Source: Icerya purchasi
Lineage: Eukaryota; Arthropoda; Insecta; Hemiptera; Monophlebidae
Direction: 5' to 3'
Assembly: GCA_039619475.1 (NCBI GenBank)
Contig: CM077116.1
Location: forward strand, 459,233,576-459,297,575
Length of the DNA stretch: 64,000 bases
Under the pieces are notes generated by a model. The model did no database searches. It worked only from the letters and a program-made list of their open reading frames with translations, and was not told the origin of the DNA. Shown one piece after another: positions 27,331 through 39,318 of the stretch (position 1 is the stretch's first letter; the number at the start of each line of letters is the position of its first letter). Made by a program: the position numbers and the translations under genes.

Positions 27331-27824
27331 AATCCGGTCCAGAAATCGTGGTGGAAAAGATAAGAAAGAGAGTAGAGAGTTTGAGCAGGAAATATATATA
27401 TATATATATATATATGGAATGGTATTGTTTAATTCTAAGGATCAATATATTTTCATTTTTATGTTTAGAAGCATATGCGTTTTAGGTTGGAATAAATTCA
27501 ATATTTTTTTATTTCTATAATCATCCGACAGACATTATACTTACTCTTTCCCAGTTTGGATTATTCCATTGCGTTCGTTAGTAATTAATACATCGAAAAA
27601 CAAAAAAAAATTATATTAAACTTCAAAATTGTCCAATAATAACAATAATAAAAGTCAATCAAATTTTGTACTGTGAACGGTAATTTATGATAGTAGTAAC
27701 AGAAAAAACGGGGGGGCGGGTCGAATCGGCATATTCAATCTGAACTCGCTAGGTCGAGACGAACAAAAAAAAAATAGTCATCGAAATCAGTCAATCCATT
27801 AATAAATAAATTCCCCTTAATAAC

Positions 27825-28023
27825 AAAAATCAGTATAAATTTACTTCAAAAAATTAAGGTAAATTACTTTGGAAACATGTTTTTTCAAGCTATATCATCA
27901 GCTAACAAAACATACTTTTTAATGGAGTATGCACTCTGTGCAGTTAACCGATGATGGGCTATACACGAAAAAACGTGTTTCTAAAGTAATTTAATTTCTT
28001 AAAGTAAATTTATACCGATTTTT
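27825..28023. repeat. Foldback element with arms of about 90 bp
   Basis: The sequence from AAAAATCAGTATAAATTTAC on the left returns inverted to ACCGATTTTT on the right; arms align over about 90 bp with scattered mismatches. It directly abuts the diverged repeat copy at 28040. Confidence 0.75.
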
Positions 28024-28039
28024 AGGATTTCGTACACGT

Positions 28040-28410
28040 ATAATGTACGGAATCCGAATAAGATGGTTCAGAAACGACAAACATATTCAATTATACAATA
28101 GATCGGAAATGGTTTGCCTTATCAAAATTGGATCATAAATTATAATTAAACTTCTATCTATGCCAATTTACAACTTTAAGCAGAGCGATTACCCTGGGCG
28201 GCAAAAAACCGTCTAGAATATATAATATAGAATTTAGAACGACCTCAAAAATCATCCTCAAAAAATGAATAACTTATCACCAGATAACCTATTAAAAGCG
28301 AAATTCAAAATATAAAACGTAACACAGAAACCATTTCATAAAATTCCAAAATTACGGTTAAAAAAACAGCAAAAAAGAATTAATTTTCTTTATAAATTTT
28401 TTAAAAATTT
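28040..28410. repeat. Diverged copy of the 7.8-kb inverted-repeat element interior
   Basis: Shares AAGATGGTTCAGAAACGAC, ACCGTC(T/A)(A/G)GAATATATAATA and ATAACTTATCACCAGATAA-type blocks, in the same order, with 8175-8470. Terminal repeats are not obvious here. Confidence 0.7.
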
Positions 28411-28534
28411 CGTGTCTGTTATTCGGGGCGGAGATAAATCCAACAATTCAAAGATCATAAAAATCGGTCCAGCAATTCTCTCGTTATAAATGGTGTGACT
28501 ACCCCGACTTTTTTATATATGTAGATACATATAT

Positions 28535-28940
28535 CAGTAGCGGATCCACGGGGGAAGGGGGATAGGGGACATCCCTCTCTCTAAAGAACCAAAGCCTATT
28601 TTTTTTACTTACTCACGAACAAAGAATTCGGATCGGATTACTAACAAAAATAAAAAAAAAAGTAAAGTCTAATAAAAATAATATCTCCCTCACTATTTCT
28701 AAACTACCACTTTTGCTAGAATATTATAATTTCGTTTTATTTTTCACCCCTAAATATAAGACAAAAGTTCAATTAAAAATTGTAATGATTATGTATTTTT
28801 AAAACACTTTTAAATTTTTATAAAGGTCGTTGTTTGATTTTCTTTATAAAACATGGGGCATTTCTCAAATCTACTGCCTACTGTAGAAGATTTTACGTAA
28901 TTATATAATCCCACCCCATGACCTTCTGGATCCGCCCCTG
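28535..28940. mobile_element. hAT-like non-autonomous element (406 bp)
   Basis: Ends CAGTAGCGGATCCACGGGGG and the inverted TTCTGGATCCGCCCCTG; CAG(T/G)GGCGGATCC ends are typical of hAT-type MITEs. The flanks lie in TA-rich sequence, so an 8-bp target duplication cannot be judged. No transposase. Confidence 0.65.
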
Positions 28941-29303
28941 TATATATATATATATATATATTTTAAATTTGATTTAACTATAAGTCTACGTGAAAGAGCC
29001 ACAGAGGAGTCAACTCCCCCTCGAGTAACATTCTCGGTCGTATGGATATTTCTTACCTAAATGCTGCACACTCACTCCACACGCAGCATTTTGTTACCAA
29101 ATTTTATTATGGTTCTTTTTCTTTTTCTTATGTTCATGTTACACGTGAGCATCTAGGAAAAAATTCAGCTGCAAATAAAATCGATTGATTGACAGACAAA
29201 ATAATACATACACGCTAAACTCCGTTCATATTCAGCTATATCGACGCAATCATACAAATTGTTACAGGAAAAAGAACAAATACAATAAGAAAAAATCTGG
29301 TCC

Positions 29304-29420
29304 GTTTGGTTCCGAACGACGAAAACTTGATTCTGTCGGCTCCTCCGGCTGCTCAAAAGATGTGCATGCCTGTTTGGTTCTAATTAACGAAGACTTGATT
29401 CCGCCGGCTCCTCCGACTGC
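29304..29420. repeat. Two-copy tandem repeat, 68-bp period
   Basis: GTTTGGTTC...GACTTGATTC(T/C)G(T/C)CGGCTCC and CCG(G/A)CTGCT recur at 29304 and 29372. It falls inside an open frame (29185-29484) of no recognised family. Confidence 0.7.
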
Positions 29421-29693
29421 TAAAGTGTCGACACTTGTTATTTTCACAAACACTTTTGACCAATTTTGGTCTTCAGTGTTTTGACTTACGGGTTTCTTTT
29501 ACTGATTAGTCTTTATTGTTTTTCTTTTTTTTAAATATTATTACTACTTACGAATAATTTGCAAAACAATTTAAATTTCAACTAGATTTGCGATGACTAC
29601 TTCTGAATGAAAAGATTATAAAATTACGTGCAAGTGATTAACAACAAACAACTAGAAAAGATAAGAAATATTATGTCACGTTAAACGTGTACG

Positions 29694-30317
29694 CAGGCCC
29701 GGGGCTACGAAATTTTGGAAGTGACAAAATTATCAGTTTTATAGAATAACTAAATTTTCTTTAATTTCATTTAATTATATTATTTGGAATTCATGAATTA
29801 ACATATAATTATTAATGTAAACAAAACTAAATATCATATAGACAATGGGTAGAATTTTGGATGCCAAAAAAAAAATATACATACATATATATATATAATT
29901 TTAAACAATGAATTTTTCAGAAAATTTTAACCAAAGGTTTGCATAAAAGGATAGTGTGTGTTGCGCGTACACACACACATTCATACAGATATTTCCTAAA
30001 AACGTAGATTCCGACTCGTTATACCTTAAAACAAATTTCTGGTACTTTTTTACGAAACTCGAAATTTTACTATTACGAAGTTTCCTCCCCTAGGAGGAAA
30101 TAAAATTGGATACAAAATTATTAACAAATAAATGTATTAAAAAATACACTTGCTCCTGTAAAGTTAATTCTATTTATTTAAAAAAAAGTTGATGTATATG
30201 ACAAATGTTAGATTAATTTTTTATTACATGTCGGAAGTGGGTGTCTCTTGGGGGCCCCTTTATAAGGCGGGGGACGGAGCTACAGCCCCTCCTAGACCCT
30301 CCCTAAATGCAGACCTG
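29694..30317. mobile_element. hAT-like non-autonomous element with perfect 8-bp target duplication
   Basis: It begins CAGGCCCGGGGCTAC and ends GCAGACCTG (inverted CAGGTCTGC). It is flanked on both sides by CGTGTACG (29686-29693 and 30318-30325), an exact 8-bp target-site duplication as made by hAT transposases. The interior has GC-rich hairpin-forming ends and no transposase. Confidence 0.75.
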
Positions 30318-30582
30318 CGTGTACGAAGCGGTGCTCAAAGCTGCGGAAAGTAATTTCCATCAGCACCGAGATCAAACAGATTCGGGCTTATCCACCAGTC
30401 TCTTATTAATCAGTTATCGCCTTGTTGACGTAATTGAAAATCCCCTTCCGATTCCAAAGAAGCCGCCAGATGATGGGCTACGTGCTTCTAATTAATGACA
30501 ATGGAATATCTTAATTTTAGTATGTTTTCAATAGTGTTTAAATTTTACTTTCTCGTCCACTACCCTCGAATAGCATCCCGAT

Positions 30583-30640
30583 CAGTGCCGGATTAAGTAA
30601 GCGCGGGGCCCGTAGCAAATTCTATCGAGAGGCCCTTGAT
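30583..30640. repeat. Isolated transposon end
   Basis: CAGTGCCGGATTAAGTAAGC followed by GGGGCCCG resembles the CAG...CCGGATTAA ends of hAT-like repeats. A matching opposite end was not found. Confidence 0.3.
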
Positions 30641-31118
30641 CTACTGAGTTCTTAAGTATAAAGTGGTAATTAATAAATAACCCTGTAGCGGGAGTTTTAA
30701 TATTTTCCATTAAATCCTTGCCTGCTACAATGGTTTGCCATTGTAGAATATATTTATGATTTGTTTTAATTATTGTATTAATAATATGCATAAAAAAATG
30801 GAAAAATGAATAGAAGAAATACATTTTTAATAAAAATACAGAATTCACTAATAAAAAAAGAGAAAAAATTAAAAACTTATATCAATCAATTAGTGAAGCT
30901 GTAGAAAACAACTATTGGTTAATCAAATGGGTCGTTTGTAAAATAAGTGAATGATGCGATCAAAATGATGAATAAGGAATAAAAAACAGATGATTAAAGT
31001 AATGAAAGTTATAGGACCTCCAGAAATGTCACTGAGTTGACTCTAATGAATATTTTACAAAGGATGCACAAGTTTAAAAAAGTGGAGTAATAAAGATTTT
31101 AAAAAATGTTCCCTATAA

Positions 31119-31138
31119 CATACATGCACACATGCGTG

Positions 31139-31188
<50 letters not shown>
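31119..31188. repeat. (CA)n/(TA)n compound microsatellite
   Basis: CA-rich stretch running into about 40 bp of TA repeats. Confidence 0.95.
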
Positions 31189-31189
<1 letters not shown>

Positions 31190-31514
31190 TCACATATAAA
31201 TTCCAGATAAACAATTTTTTTTTTATTAATTTCCAAGTACAAATTTAAACAGGTATTAATACACAGGAGAAGTTATGGGTAACAGCTAGTTGAGCATATT
31301 AAAAGAGTGATAGTGTGAGTCAATGAGAGCCAGTTGCTTTCTATAGGTTGTCAGATGTGATTGATATCGCTTTTGAAGCATTTCCTACCTAAATCGCTGG
31401 AAACTTAAGACGGAACCACCAACATACACTAACCTGTCAGCAAAGACTATTGACAACCTAGCAGCTGCAACTGAGTGATACATATCATTTATATTAATTT
31501 CAATTATGTCATCA

Positions 31515-31580
31515 CAATGATGGCCTAGTGGTTAGAGTGCTTGGCTTTCATTTTGGAAGTCTCAAGAGAAATTCAACTAA
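31515..31580 (+). repeat. tRNA-like SINE head, weak
   Basis: TGGCCTAGTGGTTAGAGTG at 31521 is an excellent A box with the usual following tRNA sequence; the B box at about 31560-31575 (CTCAAGAGAAATTC) is poor. It does not fold as an intact tRNA, so a decayed SINE is more likely. Confidence 0.4.
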
Positions 31581-31779
31581 ATATTCTATATTTTTTTACT
31601 CTTCATAACCCTTACATTGTACTTCAAATTCCTCCAATTCAAATTAGTAGCTTTGCTATTTTTAATTATTATTAATTTTTTTATTTCATTTTCTTTTAGT
31701 TATTTGTAAGCACATTTAATTATCTGTAAGTTAGATCTTGTATTAAATTAAAAAATTGTTTAGTAATAAAAGTATTGTA

Positions 31780-32400
31780 AAAGTAGGAATTCTGGAACAG
31801 TGGATAGGGAAACATCAGGGGGAGGAAGAGGGAAATGATCTAAAAACCATTTCCACAGCCTAGAAATAAACCTAATTACCCATTCAGGAGGTCATAAATT
31901 AACCTAACTGTCAGTTTAACTGTTAGAAAAGATCTCCTGCAAGTGTGAGCATCAAACTATGACCAAAGGTGTATGAACTGAAGTGTGACCAAAGGTGGGT
32001 GCGCTGAAGCATGACTGATGATATCAAAACCCAAAAAGATGCTTTCACAGGCTGGAAACTAAGCTAAATTATATTTTCATCTAGCACAAAGTAACCCAAC
32101 GCCTCTTGCCACCCCATACTACCTGCAGGCACCCTCCCACGCCCCCATCCAGCCCAGTTGATCTACAAATACCAATTTTTGCCTTTCTTTATTTTATTTT
32201 TTTATGTTTTATTTTACCACTGATACCCAGCTGCTCAATCATATTTTCACGCGCTGCGGCTACCCTGCTGCCTGCTCAGGGATAGCTGGCCATTTTTAGA
32301 TTCCTTTCATAGAACATGTAGCTGTTATTACTTTATTTAATAATAAATAAAGAACTACAGACCACTTTTGGGCCAATGGCAAAATAAAAAAGGAGTATTC
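31780..32400. other. Repeat-like higher-complexity block, unassigned
   Basis: Less AT-rich than its surroundings, with a short internal duplication (TGACCAAAGGTG at about 31958 and 31986). No coding or terminal repeats recognised. Confidence 0.3.
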
Positions 32401-32699
32401 ATAAAGTTGATCTTTTGTTCTTTTATTTATTTCCATTAAACTGGGAGTGGAGGAATACAACAAAATATTAACAGTACTACAACTAAGAATATAACACTGA
32501 TAATATTCACTTTTCCAGTAAAATTTAAGTATATAACTTCAGTAAATAATTAAATAAGATATTAATACATAAAATTAAAATTAAAATAAATGGAAATAAG
32601 TATTTCATCTTTGTTAATTCGGTAGAAGATTATGTATCTACTCCTATACCTCAATAAGAACATATAGAACACTATACACATACTCTACCCCAAAGAAAA

Positions 32700-34830
32700 T
32701 CAATAAAACTGGTTTTAAAAGGTCTACTAGCCAATCTAAGTATAGATGAAATAAAACAGAGCATAAATAACTTAATAAAAATAGAAAACATAAGACAGTT
32801 TAGTAAAAAAGACCAAACAACAAATAATATAAATATGAAACTCACTGCTTATTTAATAACTTTCCCAGCGGGAATACTTTAAAAGCAGATATATTTAAAA
32901 TAAAAGTAATCTGTTACTGCATGATCAGATGGGAAAAATATAACAATAAAAATAACATTACACAATATTATAAATGTCAAGTATACCGGACATGTCTCAT
33001 ACAATTTGCTAAACACTAATTAACAAGTTTTAATTATGGGTGACCTCAATGCGAAACATGCTGCTTGGAATAATTTCAATTCTAATATGGTAGGAAAAAT
33101 TCCATTTAACGTAGCTACAGAGAATAGCGTACATAGAGTTATTACAAAAAATGTCAATAAACTTATATCTCCGAAATCGATAGAAAACCTACCCTCTGAT
33201 CATAATCTAATCACTTTTACAATAAATGATCAAGTACAGTCTAATCAACCCTTGTTGATGATATTAAATTATAGTAAAGCAAAATGGAAAGACTATAAAA
33301 AACAGATACAAACGTGTACAAAAATACCTACAGCATTAAGCATTACTAATGAAATTGATAAATATATTTAACACCTCAACTATGTACTACGGTCGGCGGC
33401 AACAAATCACATTCCACTTAAATCCCCAAATAAAATAATGAGAGTTTAGCGAGTAATCTCAAAAAATACAATAAGCTTAATTAAAATAAAAAAACGTCTT
33501 TTCGAAAAGAAAATAACAATTCAGTCCTATATAAAATAGTATGCAATGGTCTATGTAAATTAGCTGGAATCAGATGAAGAATAGATAGAATAAATTTCCT
33601 AAAAACTTAACGACTAAAGGTAATTCATTATGGAAGTTAAATAAATATTTTTATAGAAACCATACTGAACTACCGCCAATGAAAATACCGAATACAAACA
33701 ACGGTTATGCGTATGATTCTGAAAATAATGTAAAAATTTCAGCAGAACATTTCAACTGGATGCGACAAAACGAAGGGGTGTCCATTCATAATCATGTTGG
33801 GAACATTAAAAGAACTATTAATAAATATTTTTCGACAATAACAAACAACACAACAAATAATTACGCAACTTAAGGGAGTTATCAAAATTTATGAAAAATT
33901 TAAATAACAAAAATTCGCTAGGGTATGATAAAGTTAGCATCAAAATGGTTAAAAAGTTACCAAACTAGAGCGCCAATGGCTATTGCGTGCATTTTCAATT
34001 CGTGTTTCAGACATTAAGTTATTTTTCATAAAAATAGAAAATTTCGCAGATAGTACCTATAATTAAGCCTGGGTAAAGATGCTTCTTTGGCCCGTAACAT
34101 ACTTCACATTAACTTATTATTAAGTAATTTAAGGAAACCTTTCGAGAGGATTGTACTTATTATTAGATTAAGAAAGTACGGCGACGAAAATAGTGTAATA
34201 TCTGATAATTTAGTTTTCGACCTAAACTAAGTGCAACCATTCAATTAACTAAAACTTGGGACAAAATTACTGAAGGTTTTAATCTAATCAAACATTCAGG
34301 AGTTTTAGTAATCGATATCGAAAAAGCGTTTGACACCACATGGATCGAAGGCATAATATTTAAACTAATTAAATTTAAGTATCCTGAAGGTTTAATATGT
34401 ATATTATAATCATAGTTATTAAACAGGAAATTTTACGTTAGATTAAATGTTTATGAGTCACTCGTGGAAAGTACATAACTGCTAGTGTATCATAAGGGAG
34501 CATATTTTAGGACCATATTTATTTATACATATTACTCTTAAACGACATATCCAAAATTAAACAGCCTAAAATATACCTATATGCAGACGGTACTGCGGTA
34601 CCAGTGTCACCTAACAGAACAAACACAGTAACAAATAGACTCCATAAAGCAGCAAATACGATAATAAAACAGAAAAGACAACCGCGCGTACGAAAACAAA
34701 TAAATATCCGGAATAGCCGTGTGGAATGGAAGGATGAAATCCAATACCTCTATCACCTGATAAAAGATTAAAATTCACGAAACTTATTAAGAATAAAGTT
34801 ATAAAAGCTCAGCAAAAAGATAATAGGAAA
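32700..34830 (+). mobile_element. Jockey-like LINE, internally deleted and dead
   Basis: In order: an ORF1 remnant (KLVLKGLLANLSIDEIKQS ... CYCMIRWEKYNNKNNI ... YYKCQ) as in the PRE_C2HC/zinc-knuckle gag of jockey elements; endonuclease start MGDLNAKHAAWN at 33036 and its end LPSDHNLITF; RT motif VIDIEKAFDTTW (34308-34340); an active-site box YADGTAV (34580-34600) where YADD is required; and a late VEWKDEIQYLYHL. The endonuclease middle is missing and frames are broken. The order of ORF1, EN and RT shows a single insertion about 2.1 kb long. Confidence 0.85.
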
Positions 34831-35586
34831 TCGCATCTAACGCACGGTGCTGCAATTAAAAGACGAACGTATGCCACTGCATGATGGTAGCGTTAATAAT
34901 AAATGCACACAAACAGAACAGTACACTTTTCAGTCGCCATCAAAATGGATCTATATGAAAAGAAACGCATCGTTTTTACTTACCTTGTGTATAAATAATA
35001 CTGTTTACAATAAAAAAAGAAGAAAAAAAAAAACGATTTTGATTTCGGCTGCATCAATTTAACAATTTAAAGCTGCTAAGAGGTCAATTTTATACATCTT
35101 TTATTGATTTCAGAGGAAATACTTACATATTTCATTTTTTTCTTTGTCATCCTTTTCTTCAAATTTCACACAAAACTCGCGACAAACATTAATCCATGCC
35201 CCTCTCTTTTTTGTTCAGTTGTGGTATTCTCCTGCTGCGATATTCCAAATTTCCAGATTATTTTTTATTTTTCCAATAAACAATTCGATATCCATTTCTC
35301 GAAATTCAAACACGTGCAAATAAACAAACGTATACACTGACCGTGGTTAGAAGAGAACAGACATAACGCTCGATGGTAGCGCATGAAAAAAATTAGTGCA
35401 AACTGGCAGTTCTCAAAAAAAAAAGTAACTTCATCTCTGCTTCGAAATTTAATCTATTCGTTTTTCAACATCCGGCAGAGCAGCGGATGTGTGCACCGAC
35501 TGGTTTATAATTATGTACTAGGGAGCTGCAATAGCGCTTGCGTTGTTGTTGCGGCGCCCTGGTGAAAAATAGACGCGTAACGCCGT
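34831..35586. other. Intergenic, nothing recognised
   Basis: AT-rich; short open frames without recognisable domains. Confidence 0.4.
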
Positions 35587-35741
35587 GCGGTGACACGAAG
35601 TATGCGTGCACCACTCAATCTGATTTATATGATTTCTACGCTGCACTTGCAGTGCCGCGGAAGCATCACACATTAAAAACCGCTTTTGTGCATTGGGCCC
35701 GAAATCAGATTGAGTAATGCACGCATACTTTGTGGCACCGC
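35587..35741. repeat. Hairpin with 40-bp arms
   Basis: Arms 35587-35626 and 35702-35741 are inverted copies differing at 4 of 40 positions (core AAGTATGCGTGCA, then ACTCAATCTGATTT). Loop 75 bp. Confidence 0.85.
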
Positions 35742-35844
35742 TTCCCACTATCTGTTACTACTATTAATTTATTTTGATTATTTTTTGTACAAATTCCAGT
35801 TTTCCTTATAGTTACACGTTAACATTTCGTTAAATGTATTATGT

Positions 35845-36425
35845 ACGAAATTATAATAAGATGATTCAGAAATAACGAGAATATGAAATAAAATGCAATA
35901 AGTCAGGAACAACCATTAAATTCAAATTTTGCACATAAATTTCAATTAAAGTGCTCATTAAGATAATGCGTAATTTTAAGACATCAAAAAAAAAAAAAAA
36001 AAGCAAACGTCAAGAATATATGTTACGGAGTTTAAAACGATTTAGCACTTATAAATTAATGACTTGACGTTAAACGTGAAATTTTTGAACTATGCAACGA
36101 AAATCAAGTTTTTAAGTATATAAAAAAATTGTTGATGAATAATAAATTTCCCCTTTCTAACGGCAAAATAAAAGTATTTTTTTGTAGGCAGTTTAAATAT
36201 GTGCACACATATTTACCCTAAAAGGGAAAATATTGCCAATATTTTTAGACTTTCTGAGCTCTCAAATCGCAAAATTTGAAAAAAAAAAAGTCGTGCTACC
36301 TTGTGGTATATTAATGGAAAGCTCGCGTTTGACAATAACGAAACCATATTTCGAACCTTTAGCGAAACTTTTAAACTTTGCTAAAAGTTCAAAAAAGCGC
36401 AAAAAATTATGTTCCTCTTCATGAC
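35845..36425. repeat. Third, most diverged copy of the 7.8-kb element interior
   Basis: Shares AAGATGATTCAGAAATAACG at the start, ...GTCAAGAATATAT... in the middle, and ACGAAACCATATTTC / AGTTCAAAAAAGCGCAAAAA at the end, in the same order as in 8175-8820. Confidence 0.6.
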
Positions 36426-36477
36426 ATAATTAGTCTACTTAGAAATTTCGAACAACTTATAAACATGCGCGTTCAAG

Positions 36478-36755
36478 CGTTGATTTCCTCTCCACCCAAA
36501 CGAAAAGCATGTTTGCGATGCTGATCATGTGTTTATCAAGTGTTGATCTCTTTCAATCGAGCGTTCTGCTTTCTAATCCAATTTGCTCCGAATTGGTATT
36601 CCTACTGCGTATTGCGCCTCCTATATAATGTCTTTTTCTTCTCCACATATCGTTCCCATTGTTTGTTCCTTCCTACTAACAATATCTGACCACATCAAAA
36701 TATAACATTCATTTCCCTTTCTAATAGTTTCTGGGTAAAGGTCCCTGGTTAACAA
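36478..36755 (+). mobile_element. LINE fragment E (3' end region)
   Basis: GCGATGCTGATCATGTGTTT reads CDADHVFIKC, as in fragments B-D, followed by SLSIERSAF and YIMSFSSP-like sequence. It ends with GGTCCCTGGTT, like GTCCTTGGTT at the end of fragment C. Confidence 0.7.
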
Positions 36756-37355
36756 GCCATAAAAAAAGAAAAAGAAAATACCTCTAACATATAAATTTGA
36801 GCCCCCACGGTACCCCTAATTTAGATAAAAAGATGCTGCATAACAATTAACATGTTCCCTAATATACTCTCTTATGCTTAATACAGATAAAAAAATCGTT
36901 TTTGAATTTTTCACCACTCATTTATAAAAAAAAAAAAAAGTATGTATAAATTATATACATATTTAAAAATAAAAATTTATATTTTAATTTTTCTATCGAA
37001 CGCTTCTTTTAAGTCAGAATTTCTTTTAATACAAAATTTTCGATTAATGGAGAAATATTTTTAATTTCTAAAGTTTTATCTTAACTATTCATCAATATAC
37101 TTATATTGATAAGTAATTATTATATAATACGAATTTATAATTAACAAATGTAATATTTATTGCTTTTTTTTTTTTTATAAAAGTTAAAAATAAATTAATA
37201 CGTCGGCTTAGGAACTAAAATAATCCGAAATGAGACCGTCACCATTCATATAATTGTTGCGAAAACCATTTTTTCTTTTGCATGGGCACTCACCTGAGAG
37301 CGCTTTTTTTTAGAGAGACAAGGGTCTGAAGTTTAATATATCCGGTAACAATTAA

Positions 37356-39314
37356 GGGGGGGTATGGGATAACGGGTCTAAAAAAAGCGCTTTTTTGAGA
37401 GTAATTTTTAAAGAGACTATTAAAATTATTTCATTAAAGTTTTTTGCACATAGTTATATGACATTTCAAGAACATTCAGTAATTTTTTCGTCAAAAAATA
37501 TTCATAAACAAGCCAGTGAGAGCGAATTGAAGGAGGCCATTTCAAAAAAATACGTTTTGCGGTGCCCACGATAACTCGTTACAAAACCATCCGAAACACG
37601 AATAGTTGGAAAAAATGGTTAATTTAGAAGTAAATCTAGGTCGCAACGTTGTCCTTTTATTTTTCCATTTTATTTCAATTTTTGGCGATCGGATAAATTC
37701 AAAACCACGATATTTACCCTAAAAATGGCGCTATTTTGTAGCTGTAAAATCGGTCTCAAGCGAAAAATAAAAAAAAGAAGAACGTTGCGCTAGTAAAATT
37801 ATTATAAAATTGTGTTCAACATGAAAAGGATCGGTACAGAAGTTTTTGAGGTATCGTGTCCACCGACTTCAAAAAAGTCATTTCGAGAAAAACGCGTTTA
37901 AAGTTTTAACTATGAAAATTGGAATTTTTTTTTTTCTCACTTAAACTGAATCGTCGATGCCAGCACCATAAAGCAAGGTACCTGCTACACTTGCAATGTC
38001 CAAGGTTTCCTTTTGCTCCATTCTTTCCATTATTCTAGCCTCTTTTGTCTGAAGCGCAGCTTTTTGTTGGGCTCTTTGAATTCGCGTTTCATCGGCTGTT
38101 TGAACGTACTGATGAGCACTTGGGTCGACGCTGATTTTCATCTGTTGTATGAAGGTTAGTAATGCAAAATTGCCTTCATTGGAAAACATTTGTTGCAATT
38201 TCTACTAAAATAGGGCTACTGGATAAAATTTTTGGAGTAATTTTCCAAATAAGTTGATTTAGGCTTTTGTTATTGTTTTGAGTAAATCCACCAACACATC
38301 GCTCTAAAAGCTCGTCCTTGCTTAAATTTTTAATAAATTAGCTCGATTGCTTTTGTTACATCATCCGGAAAAGGTTCATAATCGTGCTGGAAATTTTCCA
38401 TTCCGGTGGCGGCCAAAGATTTTTGATAAGCGCACTACAAGTCAGCGCCGGCCGGACACTTATGATGCTGTGGATTTTTGTTCGTTGATTTATATAATGG
38501 AAAAAGGTCGCTGAAATCGCATCTTTCATTTTTTGCACTGAATCACAATTTCTTTTGATTGCTAATCCATAATACACCGTTAATTTATCAATTGTTTTAC
38601 CAGTGAGTTTTCCTTTTCCAGAGAGACTTCTGCTTCTTCTAACATAGTTTGTCCAGCCTTTTTTCCGGTTTTTATTTCTGTCTCTCCTGTTGTGTTTTTT
38701 ACAAGATCACGTAGCCGTTTGCCGATCCTTTTTTGAACGTGGCCGACTCATTTTTATTTATTTATTACAATCTTCGCCATATGAATGGCATTGAATTACA
38801 CCGGTGTACGTTTTACTATCACCGTCGCCGATGTAATTTTTATACTTTCCCCCCGATCGTTAAAACATTTCTTTTATTACTGATACTTCCATGTTTCCTG
38901 CAGGTGATTTACTTCACATTCACCATGTTCCACGTGCTTGGTATGCCGTTCTTCAAATTCCATTATATTTAATTTTTTCTCCCAAGTTTTATACCTTTAA
39001 CAGTGCCCACTTTTAATGCAAATATTTATAACTTTTCCAGCGTAGAAAAACCATATAACGAAAAGAAACCTCGTTTTTGCCGGGTACCATCACCGGCTAG
39101 GCCCTTTGAAAGAGAAGAAAGCAGCTGCTCCGGTTAACTGCCTGCCGCTTTCGGCCGGCTCAAAAGGGATGCAACGCATAGCTTACTATCTTAATGAGTT
39201 TTACTCCAAATGACCTGAGGTTTTGGGGAAATATTTCTAAGAATTTGTACTTTTATATGAAAATTTTTCAAAAAAACGGATTTTTCAAAGTGGTTATCCC
39301 ATACCCTCCCCTCC
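37356..39314 (-). mobile_element. TTAA-flanked inverted-repeat transposon with decayed ORF
   Basis: Left end GGGGGGGTATGGGATAAC and right end GTTATCCCATACCCTCCCC form inverted termini, with weaker similarity for about 25 bp more. TTAA is present on both sides (37352-37355, 39315-39318). TTAA duplication with purine-starting ends fits the Kolobok superfamily better than piggyBac. The minus strand holds broken open frames (38577-38356, 38198-37941) rich in Gln/Lys/Glu; I recognise no transposase domain in them. Confidence 0.65.
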
Positions 39315-39318
39315 TTAA

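Noticed and set aside
28900..28980. Possible tandem array or CRISPR-like repeats among short direct repeats
   Set aside because: Only dinucleotide microsatellite; no regularly spaced repeats with unique spacers anywhere in the window.
31521..31580. Possible intact tRNA gene
   Set aside because: The A box is good but the B box and acceptor stem do not form a tRNA; treated as a SINE relic.
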